Assembly (NCBI RefSeq): GCF_018130505.1 | Contig: NZ_JAFCKH010000016.1 | Span: forward strand, 1 to 64,000 | Reading direction: 5' to 3' | Length of the DNA: 64,000 bases | Origin: Bradyrhizobium tropiciagri | GTDB lineage: Bacteria > Pseudomonadota > Alphaproteobacteria > Rhizobiales > Xanthobacteraceae | Notes under the pieces: generated by a model | Database searches by the model: none | Seen by the model: the letters and a program-made list of their open reading frames with translations, nothing else | Told to the model about the DNA's origin: nothing | Program-made: the position numbers and the translations under genes | Part shown: positions 23,244-31,971 of the stretch, piece after piece | Numbering within the stretch: position 1 is the stretch's first letter | How the letters are laid out: each line of letters starts with the position of its first letter

Positions 23244-23729
23244 ATGCACCGGAACCAAACGCTTCTTGTCGTCGCTGCGCTCTTGCTTGCCGGCCCGGCG
23301 GCGGCCCAGCCGCCCCGGCTTCCGGACTATGCCAGGACGCTATCCGAACTTGCGGAGATCGCGCCGACCGGTGGCGCCGGCGGCTCCGGCAATGCCAAGG
23401 TCCAGGTGGTGACGATTCTTGGCGACGCATCCAAGCCGGGGGTCTATGCCCAGCTGCTCAGGGTCGGAGCCGGCGCGCAGATCCCGGCGCATCACCATGC
23501 AGGCGAGCGGGTAGCGACCGTGCTGCAGGGCACATGGCACTTCGGCTATGGCATGGAGTTCGACAAAGCCAAGCTCAAGACGCTTCCGGTCGGTTCGGTA
23601 TACACCGAACCCTCGAACGCGCCGCATTTCGCGATGACCGGCACCGAGCCGGTGGTCGTCCTCATCACCGGCTCCGGCCCCACCGACACGATCTATGAGG
23701 ACCCGGCGGATGATCCCACCAAGAAGTGA
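23244..23729 (+). CDS. secreted cupin-domain protein
   Basis: A 161-aa protein with a signal peptide (MHRNQTLLVVAALLLAGPAA, cleavage near AAAQ) and a single beta-barrel cupin. Metal-binding histidines are in PAHHHAGERVATVLQGTW and a later His in NAPHFAMTG. Small periplasmic cupins often sequester or isomerise small ligands. GGAAAGGA precedes the start. The gene is within the operon, 38 bases after the VOC gene, and is followed by the exporter gene. Confidence 0.85.
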   Translation: MHRNQTLLVVAALLLAGPAAAQPPRLPDYARTLSELAEIAPTGGAGGSGNAKVQVVTILGDASKPGVYAQLLRVGAGAQIPAHHHAGERVATVLQGTWHFGYGMEFDKAKLKTLPVGSVYTEPSNAPHFAMTGTEPVVVLITGSGPTDTIYEDPADDPTKK

Positions 23730-23767
23730 GGGGTGAGCGGGTTGCATTGGATGGGAGGCCGATCGCC

Positions 23768-24994
23768 GTGCCATTTGCTCTCTATGCTCTGGCCGTTGCG
23801 ACCTTCGCAATCGGTACGACCGAGTTTGTGGTCGTGGGCCTTATTCCGGACATCGCGCGAGACCTGAGCGTGTCGATCCCGACGGCCGGCCTTCTGGTCA
23901 GCCTGTATGCGCTCTCGATCACGCTCGGGACGCCGGTTTTCTCCGCTCTGACCGGCACGCTACCGCGGCGAGAACTGGCGATCGGGCTGATGATGGTGTT
24001 CACGGCCTGCAATCTGGCTGCCGCTGCCGCCCCTGGCTATACCGGGCTGTTGCTGTCACGCATCGTCATGGCCGTCGCGCACGGTGTCTTCTTCGGGGTA
24101 GGCGCCGCCTGCGCCACCTCTCTGGTCGCCAAGTCCAGGTCGGGAAGTGCGATCGCCGTGATGATGGGAGGGCTCACCGTCGCGATGGTCATCGGTGTGC
24201 CGCTCGGTTCGTGGGTCGGCCAGCTTTTCGGCTGGCGGACACCGTTTCTCATCATAGCGGGTCTCGGAATGGTCGCGGTGCTGGGCCTGGTCTGGCTGCT
24301 TCCGCGAGACATCTCCGACAGGCCGGCCGTCTCGCTTGCAGTGCAATTGAGCATTCTCGGGCACCGCCGGCTCGCTGCCATGTACCTGCTCACGGCAATC
24401 GGGTTCGGCAGCAGCTTTGTGGTTTTCACGTTTCTGTCGCCGCTTCTGACTGATGTGTCCGGCGCGTCGAAGCCGGCGGTCAACATTGCGTTGCTGCTGT
24501 TCGGCGCAGCGACCTTCGTCGGGAATCTGGCGGGCGGAAGGCTGAGCGACGCTGTCGGAACGCGTGGCGCGATGATGCTTCTCTTGTGCGGACTGATCGT
24601 TTCCTTCGCCGCAATTCCGTGGGCGATCCACGACGAGACCGCGGCCTTCGCCGTGATCGCGGTCTGGGGCATCTTTGCATTCGCCATTCCTCCCGTGATG
24701 CAGGCCGGCGTCCTTGCGACCGCGAAGCAGGTTGCTCCCGATGCGCTCGCGACCGCTTCTGGCATCAACATCGCGGCATTCAATCTCGGCATCTCGAGCG
24801 GGTCCTTTGTCGGAGGTCAACTCGTGAAAGGGCCGGGATTGCTGGCCACGCCTTATGCATCGATTGCGATGGCGCTCGTCGCCTTCCTGATCGCGTCAAT
24901 TGCGCTTCGCCGACGTTCTACGGCCCTCGATGATAATGCCGTGCAGGTGCACTCCCGATCCGGACCACGACACTCACAAGAGGGGTCACCATGA
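23768..24994 (+). CDS. MFS transporter, DHA1 drug-efflux type
   Basis: A 408-aa permease with 12 predicted helices. The opening MPFALYALAVATFAIGTTEF is characteristic of the AraJ/DHA1 multidrug and sugar efflux branch, and the loop 2-3 signature appears as FSALTGTLPRRELAIGL. I choose GTG 23768 because GGGAGG precedes it and it starts exactly at the family's usual N-terminus; a GTG at 23726 overlapping the cupin stop would add 14 odd residues. In this operon it would export the substrate or product of the hydrolases. Its stop overlaps the XapX start (ATGA). Confidence 0.9.
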   Translation: MPFALYALAVATFAIGTTEFVVVGLIPDIARDLSVSIPTAGLLVSLYALSITLGTPVFSALTGTLPRRELAIGLMMVFTACNLAAAAAPGYTGLLLSRIVMAVAHGVFFGVGAACATSLVAKSRSGSAIAVMMGGLTVAMVIGVPLGSWVGQLFGWRTPFLIIAGLGMVAVLGLVWLLPRDISDRPAVSLAVQLSILGHRRLAAMYLLTAIGFGSSFVVFTFLSPLLTDVSGASKPAVNIALLLFGAATFVGNLAGGRLSDAVGTRGAMMLLLCGLIVSFAAIPWAIHDETAAFAVIAVWGIFAFAIPPVMQAGVLATAKQVAPDALATASGINIAAFNLGISSGSFVGGQLVKGPGLLATPYASIAMALVAFLIASIALRRRSTALDDNAVQVHSRSGPRHSQEGSP

Positions 24995-25275
24995 AGGTCT
25001 ACCTATTGTCGCTTTGCGCAGGCATCCTCGTCGGCGTGATCTATGACCTGCTTGGCGTACGCTCGCCCGCACCGCCGCTAGTCGCACTTGTGGGTCTATT
25101 CGGAATCCTGATTGGAGAGCAACTGGTTCCGGTCAGCAAACATCTCCTTGCCGGCGCGAGCCTCACGCAGGCATTCCGGCTCTCGGATTGCGGTTCTCAC
25201 GTCTTCGGCATGCTGCCCGGCCGACAATTTGGCGATCCCTCCGACGGTCGTGACAGCGCGAGGAAAGACGCGTGA
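24991..25275 (+). CDS. XapX-domain membrane protein
   Basis: A 94-aa protein with two hydrophobic segments: MKVYLLSLCAGILVGVIYDL, and VALVGLFGILIGEQLVPVSK. The GxxVGxxYxxLGVRSPAPP core identifies the XapX family, small membrane proteins often found beside transport or catabolic genes and of unproven role. The C-terminal about 35 residues are polar and unrelated. It begins inside the MFS stop (ATGA), so it may be an accessory subunit of that transporter. Last gene of the operon. Confidence 0.85.
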   Translation: MKVYLLSLCAGILVGVIYDLLGVRSPAPPLVALVGLFGILIGEQLVPVSKHLLAGASLTQAFRLSDCGSHVFGMLPGRQFGDPSDGRDSARKDA

Positions 25276-25281
25276 ACACGT

Positions 25282-25311
25282 GCCCCGGTTCGGCAACAGA
25301 AGAACCGGGGC
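25282..25311. terminator. bidirectional hairpin, XapX / TonB receptor
   Basis: A 10-bp perfect stem (GCCCCGGTTC, 25282-25291, against 25302-25311) with a 10-base loop lies seven bases after the XapX stop and 11 bases after the convergent receptor stop. It is suitable to end both transcripts, though without a U-run. Confidence 0.5.
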
Positions 25312-25322
25312 GCGTCGCACAC

Positions 25323-27794
25323 TCACCATTTCGCCGAAGCGGACAGCTCGAAGGTTCGTGGTGCGCCGAGGTAGACCTGATCGGGATAGCCCGGATCGGA
25401 CCATGCCGCGTAGACCGCGTTGGTGACGTTGCGAACGCGGAAGCGGACGCGCATCGAGTCCAGTCCCTGCCACCACAAATCCCGGCCTGGAATATCGATG
25501 AACGCGAACAGGTCGCCGGTGGTGTAGGCCAGCATGGCGGTGAGGTTGTCGTCGGCCAGGAAGCGCTGCCCGACATGGCGGATCGACCCGCCGAATTCCA
25601 CCGGCCAGCGCCACTCGTTGAAGCGGTAGGATGCGCCGGCATTGATGATCACGGGCGCGATGTTCGACGGCGTGTTGCCGGTCCAGACGTCGAAGTCGTC
25701 ATAACGCGATTGGGTAACGGCGACATTGCCCCAGAGCTTGACATTGTCGATCGGCCGGGCTGCCGCGGCAAGCTCGACGCCCTGGGTATGGACCTGACCG
25801 GCCAGCGTCGAGACCGCGTTGGTCAATGCCACGTAGACGTTGTTGCGCTGGATATCATAGGCCGCGAAGGTCACCTCGGCCCGCTTGTCATCCGTGATGA
25901 TCTTGAGGCCGGTCTCGTAGATGCGGGCGCTGGTCAGTTCCAGCGTCGTGCCCGGCGTGACCGAGAAGATGCCGGCTGCCGCCGGATCGTAGGCCGTCGC
26001 GTACATGCCATAGAGCAGCAGGCCCTTGACGGGTTCGAGCGTCACCGCAGCACGGTATGACACCGGATTCCAGGTCTTGGTGAAGGGCTGACCGGCCGGG
26101 ATGCTGCCGTCGAAATTCATGCCATCGCGCGACAGCGTCAGGTCCTCGACGCGGATGCCGCCGATCAGGGCCAGCATCGGTGTGATCTTGAGCCGGTCCT
26201 CGACCGAGATCGCGGCATCGTCGAGCCGGCTGTTGCGGATGTTCGGCTGCGGAATGCCGTACAGTCCGGGCGCGGGGTTGATCACCTCCACCGAGTCGGC
26301 GGGATAGGTGTCCGGATTGCCCTCTTGCTGGAACTGAATCTCGTTGCGGCTGACCGACAATTGGGTGGCGAGCCGGTTCTCCATGCCGAAGAACGACGTG
26401 TTCCAGACGACGTCGGTGTTGTCGCCAATGACGCGCTGCTTGTGCGTGACGAAGAAGCGGTCGCGGTCGATCATCGACGTCGCGGTGTTGAAGGCATAGG
26501 TCTCGCTGTCGAACCAGTGGCGCTTGGCGCCGTATTCGTAGGCCTGGTTTCTGACGGTCAGGCTGTCGTTGACGGCCCATTCGAATCCGCCGCGCAGCCA
26601 GAGCTCGTGGGCGCCGGTCGAATCGTCGGCGACGTTGTAGTTCGTCTTCAGCGTTCGCGAGTCGACGGTGACGGGACCGATGGTGGAGCCGTCGAAGGTG
26701 TTGGTGGCGGTGCCGGCGACGACGCCATGGGTGGAGAACGGTCCGGAGAACGTGGTCGTCGTCAGCGGCGTGCCCCAATAGGCGCGGCCGTCGTCGCGGC
26801 GATATTCGACGGCGCCGAAAACCTTGAACGACTCGTTGACGCGATAGTTCAGCGCCCCGGACACGTTGTTGAGCTTCTGGTAGTCGTCGTCGATGAAGCT
26901 GTTGATCTTCGACGAGCTGACGTCGAAGCGATAGTCCAGTCCCGGCAACGTCGTGCTGCCGCCGGAGCCGAAATGGGTCCGGTAGGTGCCGAGCGTATCG
27001 ATCGAGCCGTCCAGCTCGTTCCGGATCGGGCCGGTGGTCGGCTGCCTGCTGACGTAGTTGACGGAGCCGCCGATCGCCGCGAGCCCCGACATGATCGAGG
27101 AGGGGCCCTTGAGGAATTCGACCTGATCGAGGCCGGCCGTGTCCATCACCCGTGAGGTGATGCTTTGCGGGCCGATCCAGATGCCGTTGTACAGCGTGGT
27201 CACTTCGCCGAAGGTGAAGCCGCGCATCGCAAAGCCGGCGGGCGCGCCGGCCGCATCGCCCGACAGCACGCCGACCGCGCCTTGCGCCGTCTCCGTGGTG
27301 GTGCGGTATCCTTGCTCCTGCATTTGCTGCTGCCGGACGATCTCGACCGACGCCGGCATTTCATGGATGGGCAGGCCGAGCAGGCTGGCGCTGCCGGCCG
27401 TCAGGTTGCCGTTGAGCGGTGTCGGCGCCGCGGCATCGAGCGGGGCCGGCCCCGGCAGCAGTGCCGGTTTCGGTGCAACCGGGCGTGCGGTGCGCCTGGT
27501 GCGCTTGGCCGGGCCCCGGCCTTCGTCCGCGCGCCGGACGGTGCTGCCCCGCGGCGTCGGCGGCGCGACGATCACCGGCTCGAGCGATGGCGAATTCTGC
27601 GCCGACGCCGGGCGTGATGTGTCGATCAAGGCGAACATGAGCCCGAACGTCACCGCCGAGCCGGACAGCCAGCGCCGCTTGGGCGAGATCGAACGGGAAG
27701 GCGCCGTAAGCCGCGCCGGCACGAGAAAGGCAACATTGTCTGAAATGAACACGGTGGTGACCAACGGCGAAACAAAACAAGCCGTCACATACAT
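25323..27794 (-). CDS. TonB-dependent outer-membrane receptor (riboswitch-controlled)
   Basis: An 823-aa receptor. A signal-like hydrophobic stretch (GSAVTFGLMFALIDTSRPAS, ending ASAQ) lies about 45-66 residues in. Then come a candidate TonB box (LEPVIVAPP), a proline-rich linker, a plug domain (about 120-250, with FLKGPSSIMSGLAAIGG and SVNYVSRQP), and a 22-strand barrel ending in FELSASAKW with the aromatic terminal residue expected for barrel assembly. The sequence resembles siderophore receptors, but a cobalamin riboswitch precedes it, so cobalamin or a cobalamin-linked metal chelate is a likely ligand. ATG 27794 is the only ATG before the signal segment, but the long N-terminal extension makes the true start uncertain (a GTG nearer the signal peptide is possible). 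Confidence 0.88.
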   Translation of the reverse strand: MYVTACFVSPLVTTVFISDNVAFLVPARLTAPSRSISPKRRWLSGSAVTFGLMFALIDTSRPASAQNSPSLEPVIVAPPTPRGSTVRRADEGRGPAKRTRRTARPVAPKPALLPGPAPLDAAAPTPLNGNLTAGSASLLGLPIHEMPASVEIVRQQQMQEQGYRTTTETAQGAVGVLSGDAAGAPAGFAMRGFTFGEVTTLYNGIWIGPQSITSRVMDTAGLDQVEFLKGPSSIMSGLAAIGGSVNYVSRQPTTGPIRNELDGSIDTLGTYRTHFGSGGSTTLPGLDYRFDVSSSKINSFIDDDYQKLNNVSGALNYRVNESFKVFGAVEYRRDDGRAYWGTPLTTTTFSGPFSTHGVVAGTATNTFDGSTIGPVTVDSRTLKTNYNVADDSTGAHELWLRGGFEWAVNDSLTVRNQAYEYGAKRHWFDSETYAFNTATSMIDRDRFFVTHKQRVIGDNTDVVWNTSFFGMENRLATQLSVSRNEIQFQQEGNPDTYPADSVEVINPAPGLYGIPQPNIRNSRLDDAAISVEDRLKITPMLALIGGIRVEDLTLSRDGMNFDGSIPAGQPFTKTWNPVSYRAAVTLEPVKGLLLYGMYATAYDPAAAGIFSVTPGTTLELTSARIYETGLKIITDDKRAEVTFAAYDIQRNNVYVALTNAVSTLAGQVHTQGVELAAAARPIDNVKLWGNVAVTQSRYDDFDVWTGNTPSNIAPVIINAGASYRFNEWRWPVEFGGSIRHVGQRFLADDNLTAMLAYTTGDLFAFIDIPGRDLWWQGLDSMRVRFRVRNVTNAVYAAWSDPGYPDQVYLGAPRTFELSASAKW

Positions 27795-27894
27795 TCACCG
27801 TGAGTGTCTGCCCTTCGCCCCTGATGCGGCAGATCCCAATCGGCTTTGCAACGCGTTGAGGCACCCCGCCCAATGCGTCAGTACATGACCACGA

Positions 27895-28069
27895 CCGGTA
27901 GCAAGGTTTCCTGGCTTGCGGGTTGACGCCTTCGACCGCCTTCCCAGGTTCAAGAACGAACCCAGTGGCTCAATTGTCGTCGGCTCGCCGCTTACAGTTG
28001 CGGGGGCAGCTCCGGCATTGTCCGCGAGGACGCACCGTATTCCCTTGATTGGCCTTTCGGCACTACCGG
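27895..28069 (-). ncRNA. cobalamin (B12) riboswitch aptamer
   Basis: Read on the minus strand, the conserved elements occur in order: GGAATACGGTGCG (28043-28031), CTGCCCCCGCAACTGTAAGC with GG (28009-27988), GCCACTGGG (27969-27961), CTGGGAAGGCGG (27947-27936) and the B12 box AAGCCAGGAAACCTTGC (27918-27902). The outer P1 stem CCGGTAG/CTACCGG closes it (28069-28063 with 27901-27895). This is the class I cobalamin aptamer. It lies about 100 bases before the TonB receptor start, the standard place for repression of uptake genes when adenosylcobalamin is plentiful. How it acts (terminator or ribosome-site occlusion) is not obvious. Confidence 0.92.
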
Positions 28070-28202
28070 CGACAAGACTGGACAGGCTGCGCAAGCGAGT
28101 CAAGCAAGCGGGCGGCGATCGATGCAGGGCGGCGAGGTTGTGTGGCAGTCCGGCCACGGATGATGGCGAATAGCCAAGGACGCGCAATTTCGGAATAATG
28201 AA

Positions 28203-28232
28203 AAAATACTACTGAGTTGCCCGACGCGTCAA
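28203..28232 (-). promoter_or_regulatory. candidate promoter for riboswitch-receptor transcript
   Basis: On the minus strand TTGACG (28232-28227), an 18-base spacer and TATTTT (28208-28203) resemble a sigma-70 promoter. Transcription would begin near 28195, about 125 bases before the riboswitch. The AT-rich run here stands out from its surroundings. Confidence 0.4.
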
Positions 28233-28323
28233 GTGACTTTTCAGGCGGCCGCCGGCCGCCTGCTACTTTGCATGGGGTTGTTTTCGTGGTTTTGGCAGCA
28301 CGCACCTTTGCCGCGCAGCAGGA

Positions 28324-28752
28324 CTAGCCGGGATTGGCTTTCAGGCCGGCGGCCTCGATGCCGGCGAGGGCGCAGATCTCGTCATTGTCCGAGGTGTCGC
28401 CGCTGACGCCGACCGCGCCGAGCAGGGTGCTGCCGTCGAGGATCAGGACGCCGCCGGGCACCGGCACCATGCGGCCCTGTGCCAGCGTGTTCACCGCGTC
28501 GATGAAATAGGCCTGCTCCTGCGCGCGCTGGAACAGCGCCCGCGATCCCATCCCGAGCGCCAGCGCGCCATAGGCCTTGCCGTGGGCGATCTCGGCCCGC
28601 ATCAGGCTGGTGCCGTCCTGCGCCGCCGTCACCTTCACCGCGCCGCGGGCGTCGAGGATGGTGATGACCAGCGGCTTGAACTTCTTCTCGACCCCTTTTG
28701 CCAGCGCGGCATCCAGAATCTTGCGGGCGATGTCGAGGGTGAGTTCAGCCAT
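28324..28752 (-). CDS. GlcG/HbpS-family (DUF336) protein
   Basis: A 142-aa protein of the heme-degrading/GlcG fold: MAELTLDIARKILDAALAKG, then DARGAVKVTAAQDG, then MVPVPGGVLILDG and the end GVSGDTSDNDEICALAGIE. Family members bind heme, corrinoid or small ligands, and GlcG is encoded with glycolate oxidase, as here. The start ATG 28752 has GGAAGAGG and overlaps the upstream oxidase stop by eight bases, so the two are translationally coupled. It probably accompanies the oxidase functionally, but its biochemical role is unsettled. Confidence 0.88.
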   Translation of the reverse strand: MAELTLDIARKILDAALAKGVEKKFKPLVITILDARGAVKVTAAQDGTSLMRAEIAHGKAYGALALGMGSRALFQRAQEQAYFIDAVNTLAQGRMVPVPGGVLILDGSTLLGAVGVSGDTSDNDEICALAGIEAAGLKANPG

Positions 28753-31700
28753 GGGCCTCTTCCTTGTTCGGGGATGATGTGTCGGAACCGGATGTCGCAC
28801 ACTTGATGCTCATCGCCAAGACACTGGCGACATGCAGCGGCGTGCGCCCGCTGCCGTCCTTGATCTGGTGCCGGCACGAGGTGCCGTCCGCCACGATCAG
28901 CGTGTCGCGGTCGGCGCCGCGCACGGCCGGCAGCAGCGACAGCTCGGCCATCTCGATCGAGGCCTGATACGTCTCGGCGCCATAGCCGAAGGCACCGGCC
29001 ATGCCGCAGCAGCTCGATTCGATGGTCTTCACCTCGAGACCGGGCACGAGGCGCAGCACCTTCTCGACCGGCTTGAACGCGCCGAAGGACTTTTGGTGGC
29101 AATGTCCGTGGACCAGCGCCTTCGTCCCGATTGCGCCCAGCGGCAGGCTGAGGCGGCCGGCCTCCGCCTCGCGCACCAGGAACTCCTCGAACAGCAGGGC
29201 GTGCGCGCTGACGTTCTTGGCGGTCTCGTCAGATCGCAGCGAGAGCAACTCGTCGCGCAGCGTCAGAAGGCAGCTCGGCTCGAGCCCGACGATCGGCACG
29301 CCACGCGCCGCGAACGGGGCGTAGGCCTCAACCAGCCGGTCGAGCTCGGCGCGCGCCTCGTCGACCAGCCCGGCCGACAGGAACGTGCGCCCGCAGCACA
29401 GCGGCCGGGCACCGTCCAGCGGCTTGGGCACATGCACGCGATATCCGCCGGCGATGAGGACTTCGAGCGCCGCATCGAGATTTTCGCGCTCATAGCCGCG
29501 GTTGAACGTGTCGGCGAACAGCACGACTTCGCGGCCGTCCGCCGGGCCGAACGCGGTGGCGTCCGGCTGGAACGTGTCGCGGCGAAACGCCGGCAGCGTG
29601 CGGCTGGCGCTGATGCCGGCGAGTTTTTCCAGCAGCGCGCGCAGCAGCGGGACGTGGTTGCGCAGGTTGGCAAGCGGTGCAAGGCGCGATGCAAGATCGA
29701 CGTAGCGGGGCAGGTAGCCGACCAGCCGGTCGCGCAGCGACAGGCCATGCTTCGCGGCGCGGGCCGCCAGCACTTCGATCTTCATCTTGGCCATGTCGAC
29801 GCCGGTCGGGCATTCATGGCGGCAGGCCTTGCAGGATACGCAGAGTTTCAGTGTCTCCGCCATCTCGTCCGAGGCCAGCGCATCCGGACCGAGCTGGCCG
29901 GAGATCGCGAGCCGCAGCGTGTTGGCGCGGCCGCGGGTGACGTCCTTCTCGTTGCGGGTGGCGCGATAGGACGGGCACATCACGCCGCCCTCGAGCTTGC
30001 GGCAGGCGCCGTTGTTGTTGCACATCTCGACCGCGCCCTGAAAACCGCCGCCGGCGCCGGGATAGGCCGACCAGTCGAGCACGGTCTTCAACTCGACGAC
30101 GCGATAGTCCGGCGAATAGCGAAACAGCGCGCGGTCGTCCATTTTGGGCGGGTCGACGATCTTGCCGGGGTTGAGCGTGTTGGCGGGATCGAAGCGCTGC
30201 TTGACCTCGCGGAAGTCGGCGACGATGCGCGCGCCGAACATCGTCTCGTGGAATTCCGAGCGCACCAGGCCGTCGCCGTGCTCGCCGGAATGCGAGCCTT
30301 TGTACTCGCGCACCATCTCGAACGTCTCCTCGGCAATGGCGCGCATTGCCTTGACGTCCTTCTCCAGCTTCAGATTGAGCACCGGGCGCACATGCAGGCA
30401 GCCCTCCGAGGCGTGCGCATACATCGTGCCGCGGGTGCCGTGCCTGGCGAAGATGGCGTTGAGCCGCTCGGTGTAGTCGGCAAGATGCGGCAGCGGCACC
30501 GCGCAATCCTCGACGAAGGAGACCGGCTTGCCCTCCTGCTTCATCGACATCATGACGTTGAGGCCGGCGGCGCGGAAATCGGCGATGCCGGTCTGCAGCG
30601 CGGGCTCCACCACCTCGACCACGCCGCCCCATTTGCGCTGTGGCTTGTCCCAGCCGAAGCCGAGGTCGGCCATCAATTCGCCGAGCTGCTTCAGCCGTGC
30701 GAGATTGTCGGCCTGGTCTTCTTCGGCGAACTCGACCACCAGGATCGCATCCGGATCGCCGCGCACGGCGGCTGAGATGATCGGCTGGAACATCGCGATC
30801 TCGCGGCCGAGCGCGATCATGGTGCGATCGACCAGTTCGACCGCGATCGGCCGCAACTTGACCAGATGCTGGGCTGCATCCATCGCCTCGTAGAAGCTGC
30901 CGAAATGGCAGACGCCGAGCGCCTTGTTGCGGATCACCGGCCACAGCTTGAGCTCGACCTGCGTGGTGAAGGCCAGCGTCCCCTCCGAGCCGACCAAAAG
31001 GTGCGCCAGATTGTTCGGCGCATTGCGCGGCACCAGCGCGTCGAGGTTATAGCCGCCGACCCGGCGCTGCACTTTCGGGAATTTGTCGGCGATCTCGGCC
31101 GCCTCGCGCTCGCCGAGATCGAGCATGTCGCGGAACAATTGCAATCCGCTTTCGGGGGAATTGACCCGGGTGAGATCGCGCGGCACCTCGCCGAAATGCA
31201 GCAGCGTGCCGTCGGCGAGCGCTGCGTCCATCGACAGCGTATTGTCGCGCATCGTGCCGTAGCGCAGCGAGCGGCCGCCGCAGGAATTGTTGCCGGCCAT
31301 GCCGCCGATGGTGGCGCGCGAGGCCGTCGAGACATCGACCGGAAACCACAGGCCATGCTTCCTGAGCTGCCGGTTGAGATCGTCGAGCACGATGCCCGGC
31401 TCGACCACGCAGGAGCGGTTTTCGACGTCGAGCGAGATGATCCGGTTCAAGTGCTTCGAGAAGTCGACCACGATGCCGTGATTGACGGTCTGGCCGCACT
31501 GCGAGGTGCCGCCGCCCCGCGGGGTGACGATGCGGCCGTCGTCACTGGCGATCGCGAGCGTCCGCAGCGCCTCGTCCATGGTCCGGGGAACGACGACGCC
31601 CGCCGGGATGATCTGGTAGAACGAGGCGTCGGTCGCGTAGCGGCCGCGGTTGAAGGCGTCGAAGAAAACGTCCCCGGTGATTTCCCGGCCGAGGCGGCCG

Positions 31701-31756
31701 GCAAGGGCGCTGTCTGCAGCCGAAGCTTGCGATTTTTCGGCCTTCACTGCCGCCAT
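28745..31756 (-). CDS. fused FAD-binding and Fe-S oxidase (GlcD-GlcF-like)
   Basis: A 1003-aa fusion. The N-terminal FAD_binding_4 domain has the PP loop PRGGGTSQCGQTVNHG and GMAGNNSCGGRSLRYGTM; the FAD-linked oxidase C-terminal domain includes the SGEHGDG motif (SHSGEHGDGLVR). The second half is a GlcF-like electron-transfer part with two cysteine clusters (CNNNGAC, and CVSCKACRHECPTG) for 4Fe-4S centres and two CCG motifs (PLCCGRTF, and ESSCCGMAG). The architecture matches quinone-linked D-lactate, glycolate or D-2-hydroxyglutarate dehydrogenases. With GlcG downstream and serine-glyoxylate aminotransferase divergent, glycolate to glyoxylate is the favoured reaction, though other 2-hydroxyacids are possible. 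Confidence 0.9.
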   Translation of the reverse strand: MAAVKAEKSQASAADSALAGRLGREITGDVFFDAFNRGRYATDASFYQIIPAGVVVPRTMDEALRTLAIASDDGRIVTPRGGGTSQCGQTVNHGIVVDFSKHLNRIISLDVENRSCVVEPGIVLDDLNRQLRKHGLWFPVDVSTASRATIGGMAGNNSCGGRSLRYGTMRDNTLSMDAALADGTLLHFGEVPRDLTRVNSPESGLQLFRDMLDLGEREAAEIADKFPKVQRRVGGYNLDALVPRNAPNNLAHLLVGSEGTLAFTTQVELKLWPVIRNKALGVCHFGSFYEAMDAAQHLVKLRPIAVELVDRTMIALGREIAMFQPIISAAVRGDPDAILVVEFAEEDQADNLARLKQLGELMADLGFGWDKPQRKWGGVVEVVEPALQTGIADFRAAGLNVMMSMKQEGKPVSFVEDCAVPLPHLADYTERLNAIFARHGTRGTMYAHASEGCLHVRPVLNLKLEKDVKAMRAIAEETFEMVREYKGSHSGEHGDGLVRSEFHETMFGARIVADFREVKQRFDPANTLNPGKIVDPPKMDDRALFRYSPDYRVVELKTVLDWSAYPGAGGGFQGAVEMCNNNGACRKLEGGVMCPSYRATRNEKDVTRGRANTLRLAISGQLGPDALASDEMAETLKLCVSCKACRHECPTGVDMAKMKIEVLAARAAKHGLSLRDRLVGYLPRYVDLASRLAPLANLRNHVPLLRALLEKLAGISASRTLPAFRRDTFQPDATAFGPADGREVVLFADTFNRGYERENLDAALEVLIAGGYRVHVPKPLDGARPLCCGRTFLSAGLVDEARAELDRLVEAYAPFAARGVPIVGLEPSCLLTLRDELLSLRSDETAKNVSAHALLFEEFLVREAEAGRLSLPLGAIGTKALVHGHCHQKSFGAFKPVEKVLRLVPGLEVKTIESSCCGMAGAFGYGAETYQASIEMAELSLLPAVRGADRDTLIVADGTSCRHQIKDGSGRTPLHVASVLAMSIKCATSGSDTSSPNKEEAHG

Positions 31757-31914
31757 CCGATCGGTCCAATCATTGTCCGGCCTCTCTTGCCTGCCGGTCC
31801 TCGGCTTGGCAAGGCGAAGCCCTGCTTTCTGCGCATTGACGACCCCCGCCGGGCGGGGGACAAGCCGTTGAAATAGTGATATGCGAGCGGCTCGTGAAGC
31901 CGCGACGAGACCCC

Positions 31915-31958
31915 AAAGACCCTAAGGCAAGACCTTAAGCAAGACCTTAAGCAAGACC
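31915..31958 (+). repeat. 12-bp tandem repeat before aminotransferase gene
   Basis: The unit CAAGACCTTAAG occurs twice exactly (31928-31939 and 31940-31951), flanked by a degenerate copy (AAAGACCCTAAG, 31915-31926) and a half copy CAAGACC (31952-31958). It ends just before the ribosome site GGGAAGGA of the gene at 31972. Helical-phase 12-base spacing and the CTTAAG palindrome could suit a regulator or modulate translation; a slippage product is equally possible. Confidence 0.7.
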
Positions 31959-31971
31959 GGGAAGGACGCCC

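Noticed and set aside
28236-28256. CAGGCGGCC / GGCCGCCTG hairpin between GlcG-like gene and riboswitch promoter
   Set aside because: No U-run and just downstream of a likely promoter; kept only as a possible Rho-assisted end, too weak to list.
28832-30775. 647-aa frame antisense to the fusion oxidase
   Set aside because: Antisense shadow; the oxidase strand has FAD and Fe-S motifs throughout.
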